From: Bacteroidaceae bacterium
Lineage (GTDB): Bacteria; Bacteroidota; Bacteroidia; Bacteroidales; Bacteroidaceae
DNA: 58,105 nucleotides
Direction: 5' to 3'
NCBI GenBank assembly: GCA_017556585.1
Contig: JAFYMP010000020.1
Span: forward strand, 1-58,105
Part shown: positions 17,055 to 26,703 of the stretch, in pieces
How positions within the stretch are numbered: the stretch's first letter is position 1
How the letters are laid out: each line of letters starts with the position of its first letter
Translations under genes and position numbers: made by a program
Notes under the pieces: generated by a model
The model's input: the letters and a program-made list of their open reading frames with translations, nothing else
Database searches by the model: none
What the model was told of the DNA's origin: nothing

Positions 17055-18119
17055 ATGAAGCATAATTTTTGCGCAGGACCGGCAGTCCTACCTCAAGAGG
17101 TGATAGAGAAATCAGCTAAAGCAGTTTACGATTTTGCAGGAACAGGTATTTCTCTCTTGTCTATCAGTCATCGTTCAAAGGAATTTAAGCCAATCGTTGA
17201 CGAAGCGGAAGCTCTTATCAAAGAGATTCTTGACGTTCCGGAAGGTTATTCAGTTCTTTTCCTTGCAGGTGGTGCCAGTATGGAATTTTGCAGAGTTCCT
17301 TATAACTTCCTGAACAAAAAAGCAGCTTATTTGAATACAGGTGTATGGGCAAAGAAGGCTTTAAAAGAGGCTAAGGCATTTGGTGAAGTTGTAGAGGTTG
17401 CTTCATCTGCTGATAAAAATTATACATATATCCCTAAGGATTTTGAAATTCCTGCAGATGCAGATTATTTCCACTTTACAACAAACAACACTATCTATGG
17501 TACACAGATTCGCAAGGATTTGGACAGCCCTGTACAGTTGATAGCAGATATGTCTTCAGATATCTTCTCACGTCCTATCGATGTAAGCAAGTATAACTGT
17601 ATCTACGGTGGTGCTCAGAAAAATCTGGCACCTTCAGGTATGGCTTTCGTTATTGTAAAGAACGATGCTCTTGGTAAAGTTGAAAGACCTATTCCTACTA
17701 TATTGAACTATCAGACTCATATTGATAATGGTTCTATGTTCAATACTCCTCCTACATTCACTATCTATTCAGCTATGGAGTCACTCCGTTGGTTGAAAGA
17801 GAATGGTGGTGTAAAAGAGATGGCAGTTCGTGCAGAGCAGCGTGCAGCTAAACTTTATGGCGAAATAGATCGTAATAAACTGTTTGTTGGTACTGCAGTA
17901 GAAGAAGATCGTTCTTATATGAATATCTGCTGGGTTATGGCAGAAGAGTATAAAGAACTTGAAGAAGATTTCATGAAGTTCGCTCAGGCACAGGGTATGG
18001 TGGGAATTAAGGGTCACCGTTCAGTAGGTGGCTTCCGCGCATCTTGCTACAACGCACTTCCTATGGAAAGTGTTGATGCATTGATAGCTTGTATGAAAGA
18101 ATATGAAGCAAAACATTAA
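17055..18119 (+). CDS. serC: Phosphoserine aminotransferase
   Basis: A 354-residue class V PLP-dependent aminotransferase that converts 3-phosphohydroxypyruvate and glutamate to phosphoserine, the second step of serine synthesis. The N-terminus [14 protein letters not shown] and SHRSKEF are family signatures. The PLP lysine lies in [12 protein letters not shown], and the C-terminal phosphate-binding stretch is [16 protein letters not shown]. Length is typical (about 360). serA follows after 18 bases, so the two should be cotranscribed. Confidence 0.97.
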   Translation: MKHNFCAGPAVLPQEVIEKSAKAVYDFAGTGISLLSISHRSKEFKPIVDEAEALIKEILDVPEGYSVLFLAGGASMEFCRVPYNFLNKKAAYLNTGVWAKKALKEAKAFGEVVEVASSADKNYTYIPKDFEIPADADYFHFTTNNTIYGTQIRKDLDSPVQLIADMSSDIFSRPIDVSKYNCIYGGAQKNLAPSGMAFVIVKNDALGKVERPIPTILNYQTHIDNGSMFNTPPTFTIYSAMESLRWLKENGGVKEMAVRAEQRAAKLYGEIDRNKLFVGTAVEEDRSYMNICWVMAEEYKELEEDFMKFAQAQGMVGIKGHRSVGGFRASCYNALPMESVDALIACMKEYEAKH

Positions 18120-18137
18120 TCAATAAATACTACAGAT

Positions 18138-19058
18138 ATGAAAGTATTACTTGCTACAACAAAACCGTTTGCAAAAATTGCAGTAGATGGAATCCGTCAG
18201 GTAATTGAAGATGCGGGATTTGAATTGGCGCTTCTTGAAAAATATACAGAGAAGTCTGCACTTTTAGAAGCAGTTGCAGATGCCGATGCAATAATTATTC
18301 GCAGTGATATTATTGATGCAGAGGTGTTTGATGCAGCAAAACAACTGAAAATAGTTGTACGTGCAGGTGCCGGCTACGATAATGTAGATTTAGCTGCAGC
18401 TACAGCTCATGGAGTATGTGTAATGAATACACCCGGCCAGAATGCAAACGCAGTAGCAGAATTGGTGTTTGGTTTGATGGTCTTTGCAGTTCGTAACTTC
18501 TATAATGGTACATCAGGTACAGAACTGATGGGTAAGAAGTTAGGTATTCATGCTTTTGGTAATGTAGGCCGTAATGTGGCTCGTATAGCAAAAGGCTTTG
18601 GAATGGAAGTTTGCGCATACGATGCTTATTGCCCTAAAGAGGTGATTGAGCAAGCTGGAGTTCAGGCTATGGATTCAGTAGAACAGATGTATAAAGAGTG
18701 TCAGTTTATCTCTTTGCATCTTCCTGCAACAGATGAAACCCGTGGTTCAATCAATGCAGAACTTATTGGTATGATGCCAAAGAATGCAGTTGTTGTAAAT
18801 TCAGCACGTAAGGAGATTATCAATGAAGAAGAACTCATTGCTCTTATGCAGGAACGTGCAGATATCAAGTTTGTGACTGATATTCAGCCTTCAAATGCTG
18901 CAAAATTTGAAGAACTGTTTGCTGACAGATATTTCTCAACACCTAAAAAGATGGGTGCTCAGACAGCAGAGGCAAATATCAATGCAGGTATAGCAGCAGC
19001 AAATCAGATTGTTGGATTCATCAAGGATGGATGCACAAAATTCATGGTAAACAGATAA
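18138..19058 (+). CDS. serA: D-3-phosphoglycerate dehydrogenase, short ACT-less form with Lys at the catalytic His position
   Basis: A 306-residue 2-hydroxyacid dehydrogenase catalysing the first step of serine synthesis. The substrate-side Arg is in VRAGAGYDNVD, and the dinucleotide loop is GIHAFGNVGRNVA (about residues 136-148). There is no C-terminal ACT domain, so serine feedback through ACT is not expected. At the usual catalytic His (TPHxGxxT in most SerA) this protein reads TPKKMGAQT, with Lys at about residue 270. This matches my recollection of the lysine-type PGDH of Bacteroidota and Entamoeba. Cotranscribed with serC. Confidence 0.93.
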   Translation: MKVLLATTKPFAKIAVDGIRQVIEDAGFELALLEKYTEKSALLEAVADADAIIIRSDIIDAEVFDAAKQLKIVVRAGAGYDNVDLAAATAHGVCVMNTPGQNANAVAELVFGLMVFAVRNFYNGTSGTELMGKKLGIHAFGNVGRNVARIAKGFGMEVCAYDAYCPKEVIEQAGVQAMDSVEQMYKECQFISLHLPATDETRGSINAELIGMMPKNAVVVNSARKEIINEEELIALMQERADIKFVTDIQPSNAAKFEELFADRYFSTPKKMGAQTAEANINAGIAAANQIVGFIKDGCTKFMVNR

Positions 19059-19076
19059 ACAGGTAGAATAGGAAAA

Positions 19077-19110
19077 CTCCCGTTGGCGGTTTGAACTCCG
19101 TTTGCGGGAG
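19077..19110 (+). other. Intercistronic hairpin between serA and the DUF1015 gene
   Basis: A stem of 13 positions (19077-19089 with 19098-19110) has one T-T mismatch and some wobble pairs around an 8-base loop. It is followed by CTTTCATTT, a weak U-tract. It ends 22 bases before the DUF1015 ATG. It could be a partial terminator or an mRNA-stability element that tunes the third gene. Confidence 0.5.
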
Positions 19111-19132
19111 CTTTCATTTAAATAGAGACAGT

Positions 19133-20380
19133 ATGGCAATAGTAAAACCATTCAAGGGGGTACGTCCTCCAAAAGCATTAGTAGAGAACGTTCAGAGCCG
19201 TCCATACGATGTATTGAACTCTGAAGAGGCACGTATTGAAGCAGGTGATAATGAGATGTCACTTTATCATATCATCAAGCCGGAGATTGATTTTCCTGCA
19301 GGAACTGAAGATCATGATCCAAAAGTTTATGATAAGGCTGTGGAAAACTTTGCAAAGTTCCAGCAGCAGGGCTGGCTGGTACAGGATGCAAAGGAACAGT
19401 ACTATATCTACGCTCAGACAATGAACGGCAAGACTCAGTATGGTCTTGTAGTAGGTGCATACGTAGAAGATTATCTGAATGGCAATATCAAGAAACATGA
19501 ACTTACCCGTCCTGATAAGGAAGAGGATAGAATGAAGCATGTTCGTATAAACAATGCAAATATAGAACCTGTATTCTTTGCTTATCCTGATAATGCCGCA
19601 TTGGATGCTATTGTTGCAAAATATATAACATCAGCTCCGGAATATGATTTCACAGCAAAAGATGATGGCTTCCGTCATCAGCTCTGGATAATAGATAATG
19701 ATGCAGATATAGCTGCCGTTACAGAGGCATTTTCTGCCATTCCATCGCTATATATTGCAGATGGTCACCATCGTTCTGCAGCAGCAGCTCTGGTAGGCGC
19801 AGAAAAAGCAAAGCAGAATCCGGACCACAAAGGTGATGAAGAGTACAACTACTTTATGGCAGTATGTTTCCCTGCAAGTCAGCTGACAATCATTGATTAC
19901 AACCGCGTGGTTAAAGACCTGAACGGAATGACATCGCAGGAATTTTTAGATGCTCTGACAAAGAACTTCAATGTTGTTAAAAAGGGTGCTGATATATACA
20001 AACCTGCTGCACTGCATGAATTCTCTCTCTATCTGGATGGAGAATGGTATCAGCTGAATGCAAAAGAGGGTACATACGACGATTCAGACCCAATAGGTGT
20101 ACTCGATGTTACAATATCTTCGAACCTTATCTTGGATGAATTGCTGGGTATAAAGGATTTACGTCGCGATAAGAGAGTTGATTTTGTGGGCGGAATTCGT
20201 GGACTCGGTGAACTAAAGAAGAGAGTTGACAGTGGCGAAATGAAAGCTGCTTTGGCTTTATATCCGGTTTCTATGAAACAACTTATGGATATTGCTGATA
20301 GCGGTAATATTATGCCTCCAAAGACAACCTGGTTTGAACCAAAGCTACGTTCAGGATTGGTAATACATAAATTGGCCTGA
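19133..20380 (+). CDS. DUF1015 family protein linked to serine biosynthesis
   Basis: A 414-residue cytoplasmic protein of the DUF1015 family, start chosen at the ATG opening MAIVKPFKGVRPP. Family stretches include SRPYDVLNSEEAR near the N-terminus, YIADGHHRSAAA (His-rich, about residues 204-215) and a C-terminal VGGIRGLGELKKRVDSG. The conserved GHHR motif suggests a metal- or phosphate-binding active site. No reaction is known to me. Being third in serC-serA-DUF1015 suggests a role in serine or phosphoserine metabolism, perhaps supplying a missing phosphatase or kinase step. That is inference. Confidence 0.85.
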   Translation: MAIVKPFKGVRPPKALVENVQSRPYDVLNSEEARIEAGDNEMSLYHIIKPEIDFPAGTEDHDPKVYDKAVENFAKFQQQGWLVQDAKEQYYIYAQTMNGKTQYGLVVGAYVEDYLNGNIKKHELTRPDKEEDRMKHVRINNANIEPVFFAYPDNAALDAIVAKYITSAPEYDFTAKDDGFRHQLWIIDNDADIAAVTEAFSAIPSLYIADGHHRSAAAALVGAEKAKQNPDHKGDEEYNYFMAVCFPASQLTIIDYNRVVKDLNGMTSQEFLDALTKNFNVVKKGADIYKPAALHEFSLYLDGEWYQLNAKEGTYDDSDPIGVLDVTISSNLILDELLGIKDLRRDKRVDFVGGIRGLGELKKRVDSGEMKAALALYPVSMKQLMDIADSGNIMPPKTTWFEPKLRSGLVIHKLA

Positions 20381-20412
20381 TATCTATTAGATTTGATTAA
20401 GACTTTTATATG

Positions 20413-20447
20413 GTGGCGATTGCAATAATGTAATCGCCGCTTTTTTT
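20413..20447 (+). terminator. Intrinsic terminator after serC-serA-DUF1015
   Basis: A 12-bp stem (20413-20424 with 20429-20440, two wobbles) with loop ATAA, followed by seven T residues. Confidence 0.88.
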
Positions 20448-20464
20448 ATTATTGTTGTTCCAAA

Positions 20465-20496
20465 TTTGTAGGTTTGAATAATATGTGGTATTTTTG
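20465..20496 (+). promoter_or_regulatory. Promoter of the yigZ-GH2-GH67 cluster
   Basis: A -33 TTTG (20465-20468), a 20-base spacer and a -7 TATTTTTG (20489-20496). This is a full-consensus Bacteroidota promoter, 25 bases before the yigZ ATG. Confidence 0.75.
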
Positions 20497-20521
20497 AAAA
20501 TTATTGTAACATTGGTTAACT

Positions 20522-21196
20522 ATGGAGTGTATGGAAGAAGGTATTCTTGATTCATATCTAACAGTAAATGGAACTGCTGAGGGCGAATATTCCGAAAAAC
20601 GGAGTAAGTTCTATGCATTCTCTTTTCATGTAGAGAATACCGAACAGATAAAGAGCATAGTTACCGATGTTCAAAAGAAATACTACGATGCGCGTCACGT
20701 ATGTTATGCCTATATGTTAGGACCTGAAAGGTTGGAATGGAGAGTAAACGATAATGGAGAACCATCGGGTACTGCCGGTAAACCTATATTAGGACAGATA
20801 AACAGTAGGGGACTAACAGATGTACTTGTGGCGGTAGTAAGGTATTTTGGGGGTGTAAAGCTTGGTACAAGCGGATTGATAGAGGCATACAGACAGGCAA
20901 CTGTAGAGGTGCTAAATAATGCTGAAATAGTTACCAGATATGTAGAAAAGAATATTACAATATTTTTTGACTATCCGGTAATGAATGAAGTTATGAAACT
21001 TGTCAAGGAGTATAGCCCTGCTGTTGTGTTACAGGAATACGATTCGTATTTGCCACCTGAAGGGATAAACAGAACTCAGAATTTTGATTGCAAGATTGTA
21101 TTGCGCAGCAGATTGACTACAATATCGGCCATAACAGCCGCATTAGATAAGATTCTGGAACCACAGGTAGTTCCAAATCTGGCTTACGAACAATGA
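20522..21196 (+). CDS. yigZ: YigZ/IMPACT family protein (UPF0029)
   Basis: A 224-residue cytoplasmic protein of the YigZ family, related to the eukaryotic translation regulator IMPACT. The N-terminal UPF0029 domain contains YSEKRSKFYAF, DARHVCYAYML, NDNGEPSGTAGKPIL and VRYFGGVKLGTSGLI, all diagnostic. A C-terminal ferredoxin-like DUF1949 domain follows from about residue 140. The molecular function is unsettled; ribosome or nucleic-acid binding has been proposed. The stop TGA is directly followed by the ATG of the GH2 gene with no gap, so a housekeeping gene heads a glycan-degradation cluster. Confidence 0.92.
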   Translation: MECMEEGILDSYLTVNGTAEGEYSEKRSKFYAFSFHVENTEQIKSIVTDVQKKYYDARHVCYAYMLGPERLEWRVNDNGEPSGTAGKPILGQINSRGLTDVLVAVVRYFGGVKLGTSGLIEAYRQATVEVLNNAEIVTRYVEKNITIFFDYPVMNEVMKLVKEYSPAVVLQEYDSYLPPEGINRTQNFDCKIVLRSRLTTISAITAALDKILEPQVVPNLAYEQ

Positions 21197-23602
21197 ATGA
21201 GAGTTGGTATGTATATGAGAAGAACTTTGCTATTTATTTCCTGTTGTTTGCTTACTGCTTTTCAAGTGGTGCAAGCACAAAGAATCAGAGAAAATTTTGA
21301 CTTTGATTGGCAGTTTCATCTTGGTGAATGTGTTGAAGCTGTGAATCCGAATTACGTACCTACACAATGGGAATGGGAGAAAGTGCAATTACCCCATGAT
21401 TGGAGTATTTATCTGCCTTTTGAAGTCTCTGCGGGAGGTTCCAGCGGATATTTGCCAGGTGGAATAGGACTATATAGAAAAGAGTTCTATGTTCCATCAT
21501 CATACAAAGGCAAAAGAATATCAATTGTATTTGACGGTATATATCATAAGGCTACTATCTATATAAACGGTAATAAAGTAGGTTATCACAGATATGGTTA
21601 TACAAGTTTTGAATATGACCTTACTGATTATATGGAATTTGGCAAAAATAATGTAATATTTGTACATGTAGATCATGCCGAGGAATCACGCTGGTACACC
21701 GGTTCTGGAATTTATCGTCATGCGTGGTTGCAGATAACAGACCCTATACATGTAGCAACATGGGGTACATACATAACCACTCCTGAAATTTCGGAAGAGA
21801 GTGCCAATGTGAATATTGTAACCAGCATTGTGAACTCTACAGATACAGATAAACAACTTAAGGTAGTTCAGACATTGGTTGGAAAAGATGGTAAATCCCT
21901 GAAAATAGATGGAAAAAAGGTGTCGGTAGAGGGCGCTGTATTGGTGGCAGCAAATGATACTGCAGATTTTGCCCAGCAATTTTCAATCTCATCTCCGGAG
22001 TTATGGTCTATAGACAATCCACATCTTTACTCTGTACAGACCACTATAAAGAGCGGAAGCCGCACGTTGGATAGTTACACCACAGATTTTGGTGTACGTT
22101 ACTTTGAATTTAATAATAACACGGGTTTCTGGCTAAATGGAGAAAACATTAAGTTGAAGGGTGTATGTCTGCATCAGGATGCCGGTAGTTTTGGCGCCGG
22201 TGTACCTGATAGAAGTTATGAACGTCGTCTTCAAATTTTAAAAGAGTTTGGGGTTAATGCCATTCGTTGCAGTCATAATCCTCCATCGCCTGAATTTTTG
22301 CAGATGTGTGATACTTTGGGATTCGTGGTTATGGACGAAGCCTTTGATAAATGGGATTCCGGATATTATGCAGAATTTTATCACACCAGTTGGAAGCAGG
22401 ATATAAAGGATATGATTGTTCGTGATAGAAATCATCCGTCTATTGTAATGTGGAGTATTGGCAATGAAGTGCAGGAGGCGTTTGATAATTCGGTAGGTCC
22501 TCAGCGTGCAAAGATAATGCAGGATTATGTACACGAACTGGAACCATCACGCCCGGTATGTCTGGCAGGTCAGCAGGGATTTACCGATGAATTTGGCAGT
22601 GTAACTGATATTATGGGCTATAACTATTTGGAAAACAGATTGATTGCAGACCACAAACGTTTTCCGGAAAGAGTGATGATAGTAACAGAAGCATTCCCAT
22701 TCTATAGCGGAATGCTTCAGAATGATGTCAGAGACTATGTTGATTACGCACCTTGGAACTTTGTTAAGGATAATGATTTTATAGCAGGTTCATTCCTGTG
22801 GGCAGGAGTAGATTATATAGGTGAAGCTTCGGCTTGGCCAAGTAAGGGTTGGAGTAGCTGTCCGTTTGACATGTGTATGTTTGAGAAACCGGAAGCTGCA
22901 TATCTGCGTTCTGTTTGGAATGATGAACCATTTATGCGTATAATGGTGCGCGATAATTCATACGATATTCCGGCAGGTAAGGATCACTGGCAGTATCCAC
23001 CTATGGCCGATAATTGGATGCTACCTTATACAGATGAACGTTGTGTAGAGGTTAGAACAGTTACAAACTGTGATTCAGTTAAACTGTTTGGACCACATTG
23101 GGACGGCAGTATGAAAGACTTTGGATTCCGTAAAACAGCCGATTATGACAATAATACAATAATATGGAATCAGCCTTACAGAAAGGACAGAATAGTTTAT
23201 GCTATAGCATATAAAGATGGCGTAGAGGTGTGCAGAGATACTCTTCAAGCGCATACCGAGGCCGTTAAAGTAGTTTTAGAACCCGATGTTACCAGAATCA
23301 AGGCAGATGGCCAGGATTTGAGTCATATCAAATTGACACTTTATGATGAAAATGGAATAGAAGCGCAAACGGATAATAGAAGAGTAACTGTAAAAGTAAC
23401 AGGCGAAGGCGTATTCCGTTGTTTAGACACTGGAGATTTGCGTCGTGAAGGCTCTTTTGCCGGCAATAGTATTAAGACCTATTTTGGTAAAGCGTTAATA
23501 GTAGTACAATCTACTCGTAAGGTGGGAGAGATGCAAGTAGAGGTAGAAGTGGAAGGTTTTGATAAACCATTTATTCTGCCCATTTATACTGAACAATTAT
23601 AA
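21197..23602 (+). CDS. Secreted glycoside hydrolase family 2 enzyme (beta-galactosidase/glucuronidase-like)
   Basis: An 801-residue exported GH2 enzyme. Signal peptide about residues 7-27 (RRTLLFISCCLL ... VQAQ); the functional start may be the Met at codon 5 or 7. Domains in order: sugar-binding jelly roll (about 28-185), Ig-like (about 187-303), TIM barrel (about 306-600) and C-terminal Ig-like domains including a DUF4982-type segment. Acid/base E424 is in SIGNEVQ, and the nucleophile E498 is in IVTEAFP. The substrate cannot be read from sequence. The adjacent GH67 suggests a role on side chains of xylan or a related hemicellulose. Confidence 0.9.
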   Translation: MRVGMYMRRTLLFISCCLLTAFQVVQAQRIRENFDFDWQFHLGECVEAVNPNYVPTQWEWEKVQLPHDWSIYLPFEVSAGGSSGYLPGGIGLYRKEFYVPSSYKGKRISIVFDGIYHKATIYINGNKVGYHRYGYTSFEYDLTDYMEFGKNNVIFVHVDHAEESRWYTGSGIYRHAWLQITDPIHVATWGTYITTPEISEESANVNIVTSIVNSTDTDKQLKVVQTLVGKDGKSLKIDGKKVSVEGAVLVAANDTADFAQQFSISSPELWSIDNPHLYSVQTTIKSGSRTLDSYTTDFGVRYFEFNNNTGFWLNGENIKLKGVCLHQDAGSFGAGVPDRSYERRLQILKEFGVNAIRCSHNPPSPEFLQMCDTLGFVVMDEAFDKWDSGYYAEFYHTSWKQDIKDMIVRDRNHPSIVMWSIGNEVQEAFDNSVGPQRAKIMQDYVHELEPSRPVCLAGQQGFTDEFGSVTDIMGYNYLENRLIADHKRFPERVMIVTEAFPFYSGMLQNDVRDYVDYAPWNFVKDNDFIAGSFLWAGVDYIGEASAWPSKGWSSCPFDMCMFEKPEAAYLRSVWNDEPFMRIMVRDNSYDIPAGKDHWQYPPMADNWMLPYTDERCVEVRTVTNCDSVKLFGPHWDGSMKDFGFRKTADYDNNTIIWNQPYRKDRIVYAIAYKDGVEVCRDTLQAHTEAVKVVLEPDVTRIKADGQDLSHIKLTLYDENGIEAQTDNRRVTVKVTGEGVFRCLDTGDLRREGSFAGNSIKTYFGKALIVVQSTRKVGEMQVEVEVEGFDKPFILPIYTEQL

Positions 23603-23613
23603 TTCTTATAAAT

Positions 23614-25701
23614 ATGATGAAAACTTTTAGAACATCTTTGCTTTCGATAGCTTTCTTAGGACTGCTGTCGTGTAACGCAAATCAGACCGTACCAACCAAT
23701 ACTGACGGTCACAATTTGTGGTTTAATTCGTTAGGAGAAGAACAAACTCTGTCACCAACAAAAACCACTATGGCAATATTGCAGAATGAAATTAACAACA
23801 ACTGGAAAGGTAAACAGGTTGTTAATGTAAAACTGCTGGGTCAAAGAAATGAAGAACTTGGCAATGAGGGTTTCGTAATTGATTACAATGCAGATTCAGT
23901 TGTTATTTTTGCCAATACTCAGGTAGCTGCACTTTATGGAACATACGATCTGATTCGTATGCAGGAGAGCGGTCAGTTGGGTAAAAAAGCATTTTCAAAA
24001 ACAGAACTTCCGGCATTCCATAATCGTATATTGAACCATTGGGACAATCCTAATGGTACAATAGAGCGTGGTTATGCAGGTAAATCACTATGGAAATGGG
24101 ATGAACTGCCTAATAAAATATCTCCGGTTTATGAAGAGTATGCTCGTGCAAATGCATCAATTGGTATTAATGGAACTGTTCTGAACAATGTAAATGCAAA
24201 TCCTGTAATGCTTACACCTGAATATCTTCAGAAAGTAAAGGTGCTGGCAGACATTTTCCGTCCATACGGATTGAAAGTATATCTCTCTTTGAACTTTGCA
24301 TCGCCAAAACATTTGGCCAATCTGAAGACATCCGATCCTCTTGACAAGGATGTTATTCAGTGGTGGAATGATAAGGTAAAAGAAATTTATTCAATTATTC
24401 CCGATTTTGGTGGATTCCTGGTTAAGGCAAATTCAGAAGGACAGTCTGGCCCTCAGGATTATGGCAGAACACATGCTGATGGCGCAAATATGATAGCAGA
24501 TGCTGTAGCTCCATACGGTGGTATAGTAATGTGGCGTGCATTTGTATATGATGCTCAGTCACCTGACCGTGCAAAACAGGCTTGCGAAGAGTTTGTTAGA
24601 TTTGATGGACAGTTCCGTGATAATGTGATTATACAGATTAAGAACGGACCTATTGATTTCCAACCTCGTGAACCATTTAGCCCATTATTTGGTCAGTTGG
24701 AGAATACAAACGTAATGGCAGAATTCCAGATTACCCAGGAATATCTTGGCTTCTCAAACCATCTTGTATATCTGCACCCAATGTGGAAAGAGTGTTTAGA
24801 TTCAGATACCTATCAGAAGGGAGAAGGTTCAACCGTTTCAGAGATTACAAAGGGTGTAACACATAGCCGTCCAATTAATGCTATTGCCGGTGTAACCAAT
24901 ATTGGTGACAGTATCAACTGGTGCGGACATCATTTTGCACAGTCAAACTGGTATGCATACGGACGTATGGCTTGGAATCCTGAATTGTCATCGGAACAGA
25001 TTGCAGATGAATGGATAAAGCAGACTTTCAGCAGTGAAAAGAAGTTTATAGAGCCTGTTAAAGAGATGATGCTGATGTCACGTGAAACTAATGTTAAGTA
25101 TGAAATGCCTCTTGGTTTACATCATATATTCTCAGGTCAGGGACATTATGGTCCGGGACCTTGGGAAGGTGCTTCACGTCCAGACTGGTCACCTCTTTAC
25201 TATCACAAGGCAGCAAAAGACGGTATCGGTTTTGATAGAACAATGAATGGTAGTGCGGCTGTAGAACAGTATCATGAACCATTGAAATCTCTCTATAACA
25301 ATGTTGAGACCTGTCCGGAAAATTTGATTTTATGGTTCCATCATCTGCCTTGGGATTATAAGATGAAGAGCGGAAGAACATTGTGGGATGAACTCTGCTA
25401 CACATATCAGGAGGGTATTGACGAAGCTGCATCTTTCATAAAGGTATGGGAATCTGTAGAAAAGTATGTAGATAGTCAGCGCTACGAAAATATTCACAGA
25501 AAGATAGTACGTCAGGCAAAGGATGCAATCTGGTGGAGAGATGCTTGTATGCTCTATTTCCAGACATTCTCAGGTATGGAAATACCGGAAGATTGTACAG
25601 CGCCTCAACATACACTGGAAGAGTTAAGACGTGTACGATTGGGTATTTCAAACTATGAAACTCCTGCTTTGGAAAAGTTACCTGCATACGAACTTAAGTA
25701 A
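23614..25701 (+). CDS. GH67 alpha-glucuronidase, lipoprotein
   Basis: A 695-residue enzyme releasing (4-O-methyl-)D-glucuronic acid from the non-reducing end of xylo-oligosaccharides. A lipoprotein signal with lipobox LLSC (C20) anchors it to a membrane, most likely facing the periplasm. The GH67 signature FLVKANSEGQSGPQDYGRTH is present. The expected acid E275 and bases D348 and E376 have the same spacing (73 and 28) as I recall for E292, D365 and E393 of the Cellvibrio enzyme. It lies 11 bases after GH2 and 9 bases before the first UroD-like gene, so the four genes look like one transcript. Confidence 0.94.
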   Translation: MMKTFRTSLLSIAFLGLLSCNANQTVPTNTDGHNLWFNSLGEEQTLSPTKTTMAILQNEINNNWKGKQVVNVKLLGQRNEELGNEGFVIDYNADSVVIFANTQVAALYGTYDLIRMQESGQLGKKAFSKTELPAFHNRILNHWDNPNGTIERGYAGKSLWKWDELPNKISPVYEEYARANASIGINGTVLNNVNANPVMLTPEYLQKVKVLADIFRPYGLKVYLSLNFASPKHLANLKTSDPLDKDVIQWWNDKVKEIYSIIPDFGGFLVKANSEGQSGPQDYGRTHADGANMIADAVAPYGGIVMWRAFVYDAQSPDRAKQACEEFVRFDGQFRDNVIIQIKNGPIDFQPREPFSPLFGQLENTNVMAEFQITQEYLGFSNHLVYLHPMWKECLDSDTYQKGEGSTVSEITKGVTHSRPINAIAGVTNIGDSINWCGHHFAQSNWYAYGRMAWNPELSSEQIADEWIKQTFSSEKKFIEPVKEMMLMSRETNVKYEMPLGLHHIFSGQGHYGPGPWEGASRPDWSPLYYHKAAKDGIGFDRTMNGSAAVEQYHEPLKSLYNNVETCPENLILWFHHLPWDYKMKSGRTLWDELCYTYQEGIDEAASFIKVWESVEKYVDSQRYENIHRKIVRQAKDAIWWRDACMLYFQTFSGMEIPEDCTAPQHTLEELRRVRLGISNYETPALEKLPAYELK

Positions 25702-25710
25702 ATAGCTTAT

Positions 25711-26691
25711 ATGAATAAGACAATAAGCAAAATACTTACTACAGATAGAATTCCGGTGATGCCTATCATGACTCATCCCGGTATAGAACTGATAGGTAAG
25801 AAAGTTATAGATGCTGTAAAAGATGGTCAGACTCACTATGAGGCTGTAATGGCTCTCAGAAAGCGTTTTCCACAATCGGTGGCATCTACAACAATTATGG
25901 ATCTTTCTATGGAGGCCGAAGCATTCGGTGCAAATATTGTCTTTGACGATAACGAAGTACCTACAGTGTCGGGTAGAATGTTAGAATCGGCAGCCGATGT
26001 AGAGGCTTTGCAGATACCATCATTGGATACAAAGCGTGTACCTGAGTATCTTAAAGCAAACAGATTGGCAACAGCAGAACTTGATGTGCCTCTGTTTGGC
26101 GGATGTATAGGACCATTCTCATTGGCAGGTCGTCTGTACGACATGACTGAACTGATGATGGCTATGTACATAGAACCGGATACTGCAAATCTGCTTCTGG
26201 ATAAGTGTACACAGTTTATACTGGAGTACTGTAAACAGATAAAAGCCAGTGGCAGTGCAGGTGTTGTTATGGCAGAACCTGCGGCAGGACTCTTGTCTAA
26301 CGATGATTGTCAGGCATACTCATCGCGTTTTGTAAAGACTATTGTTGATGCCGTTCAAGACGATAATTTTGTAGTTATGCTACACAACTGTGGAAATACA
26401 GGACAGTGTACAAAGGCAATGATAGAAACAGGAGCGGCAGCACTGCATTTCGGTAATGCAATAGATATGGCTCAGGTGCTTGAAGAGGTTCCTGCCGATA
26501 TAGCCGTGAGCGGAAATATCAATCCTGTTGAGATAATGAAGTTTGGTACTCCGCAGCAAGTAGAAGATGTAGCAAAGCAACTTATCAAACTGGCAGATAA
26601 GCATAATAACTTTATTCTATCTACAGGTTGCGATGTTCCACCTGAAACTCCATTTGAGAATATAGAATCACTATTTAATGCAACAATTTAA
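25711..26691 (+). CDS. UroD-superfamily methyltransferase-like protein (MtaA/CmuA type) with intact zinc motif
   Basis: A 326-residue TIM-barrel protein of the uroporphyrinogen decarboxylase superfamily. It does not look like a HemE: it has the zinc-thiolate motif of methylcobamide-dependent methyltransferases, H225-x-C227 in LHNCGN plus C307 in STGCDVPPETP. The N-terminal PVMPIMTHPGIELIG and GCIGPFSLAG fit the MtaA/MtbA/CmuA branch. Such enzymes move methyl groups between a corrinoid protein and a thiol or other acceptor. Coming straight after an alpha-glucuronidase, it may act on the 4-O-methyl group of methylglucuronate. No corrinoid protein gene is in the window. Confidence 0.82.
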   Translation: MNKTISKILTTDRIPVMPIMTHPGIELIGKKVIDAVKDGQTHYEAVMALRKRFPQSVASTTIMDLSMEAEAFGANIVFDDNEVPTVSGRMLESAADVEALQIPSLDTKRVPEYLKANRLATAELDVPLFGGCIGPFSLAGRLYDMTELMMAMYIEPDTANLLLDKCTQFILEYCKQIKASGSAGVVMAEPAAGLLSNDDCQAYSSRFVKTIVDAVQDDNFVVMLHNCGNTGQCTKAMIETGAAALHFGNAIDMAQVLEEVPADIAVSGNINPVEIMKFGTPQQVEDVAKQLIKLADKHNNFILSTGCDVPPETPFENIESLFNATI

Positions 26692-26703
26692 AACAGAAAT
26701 AAT

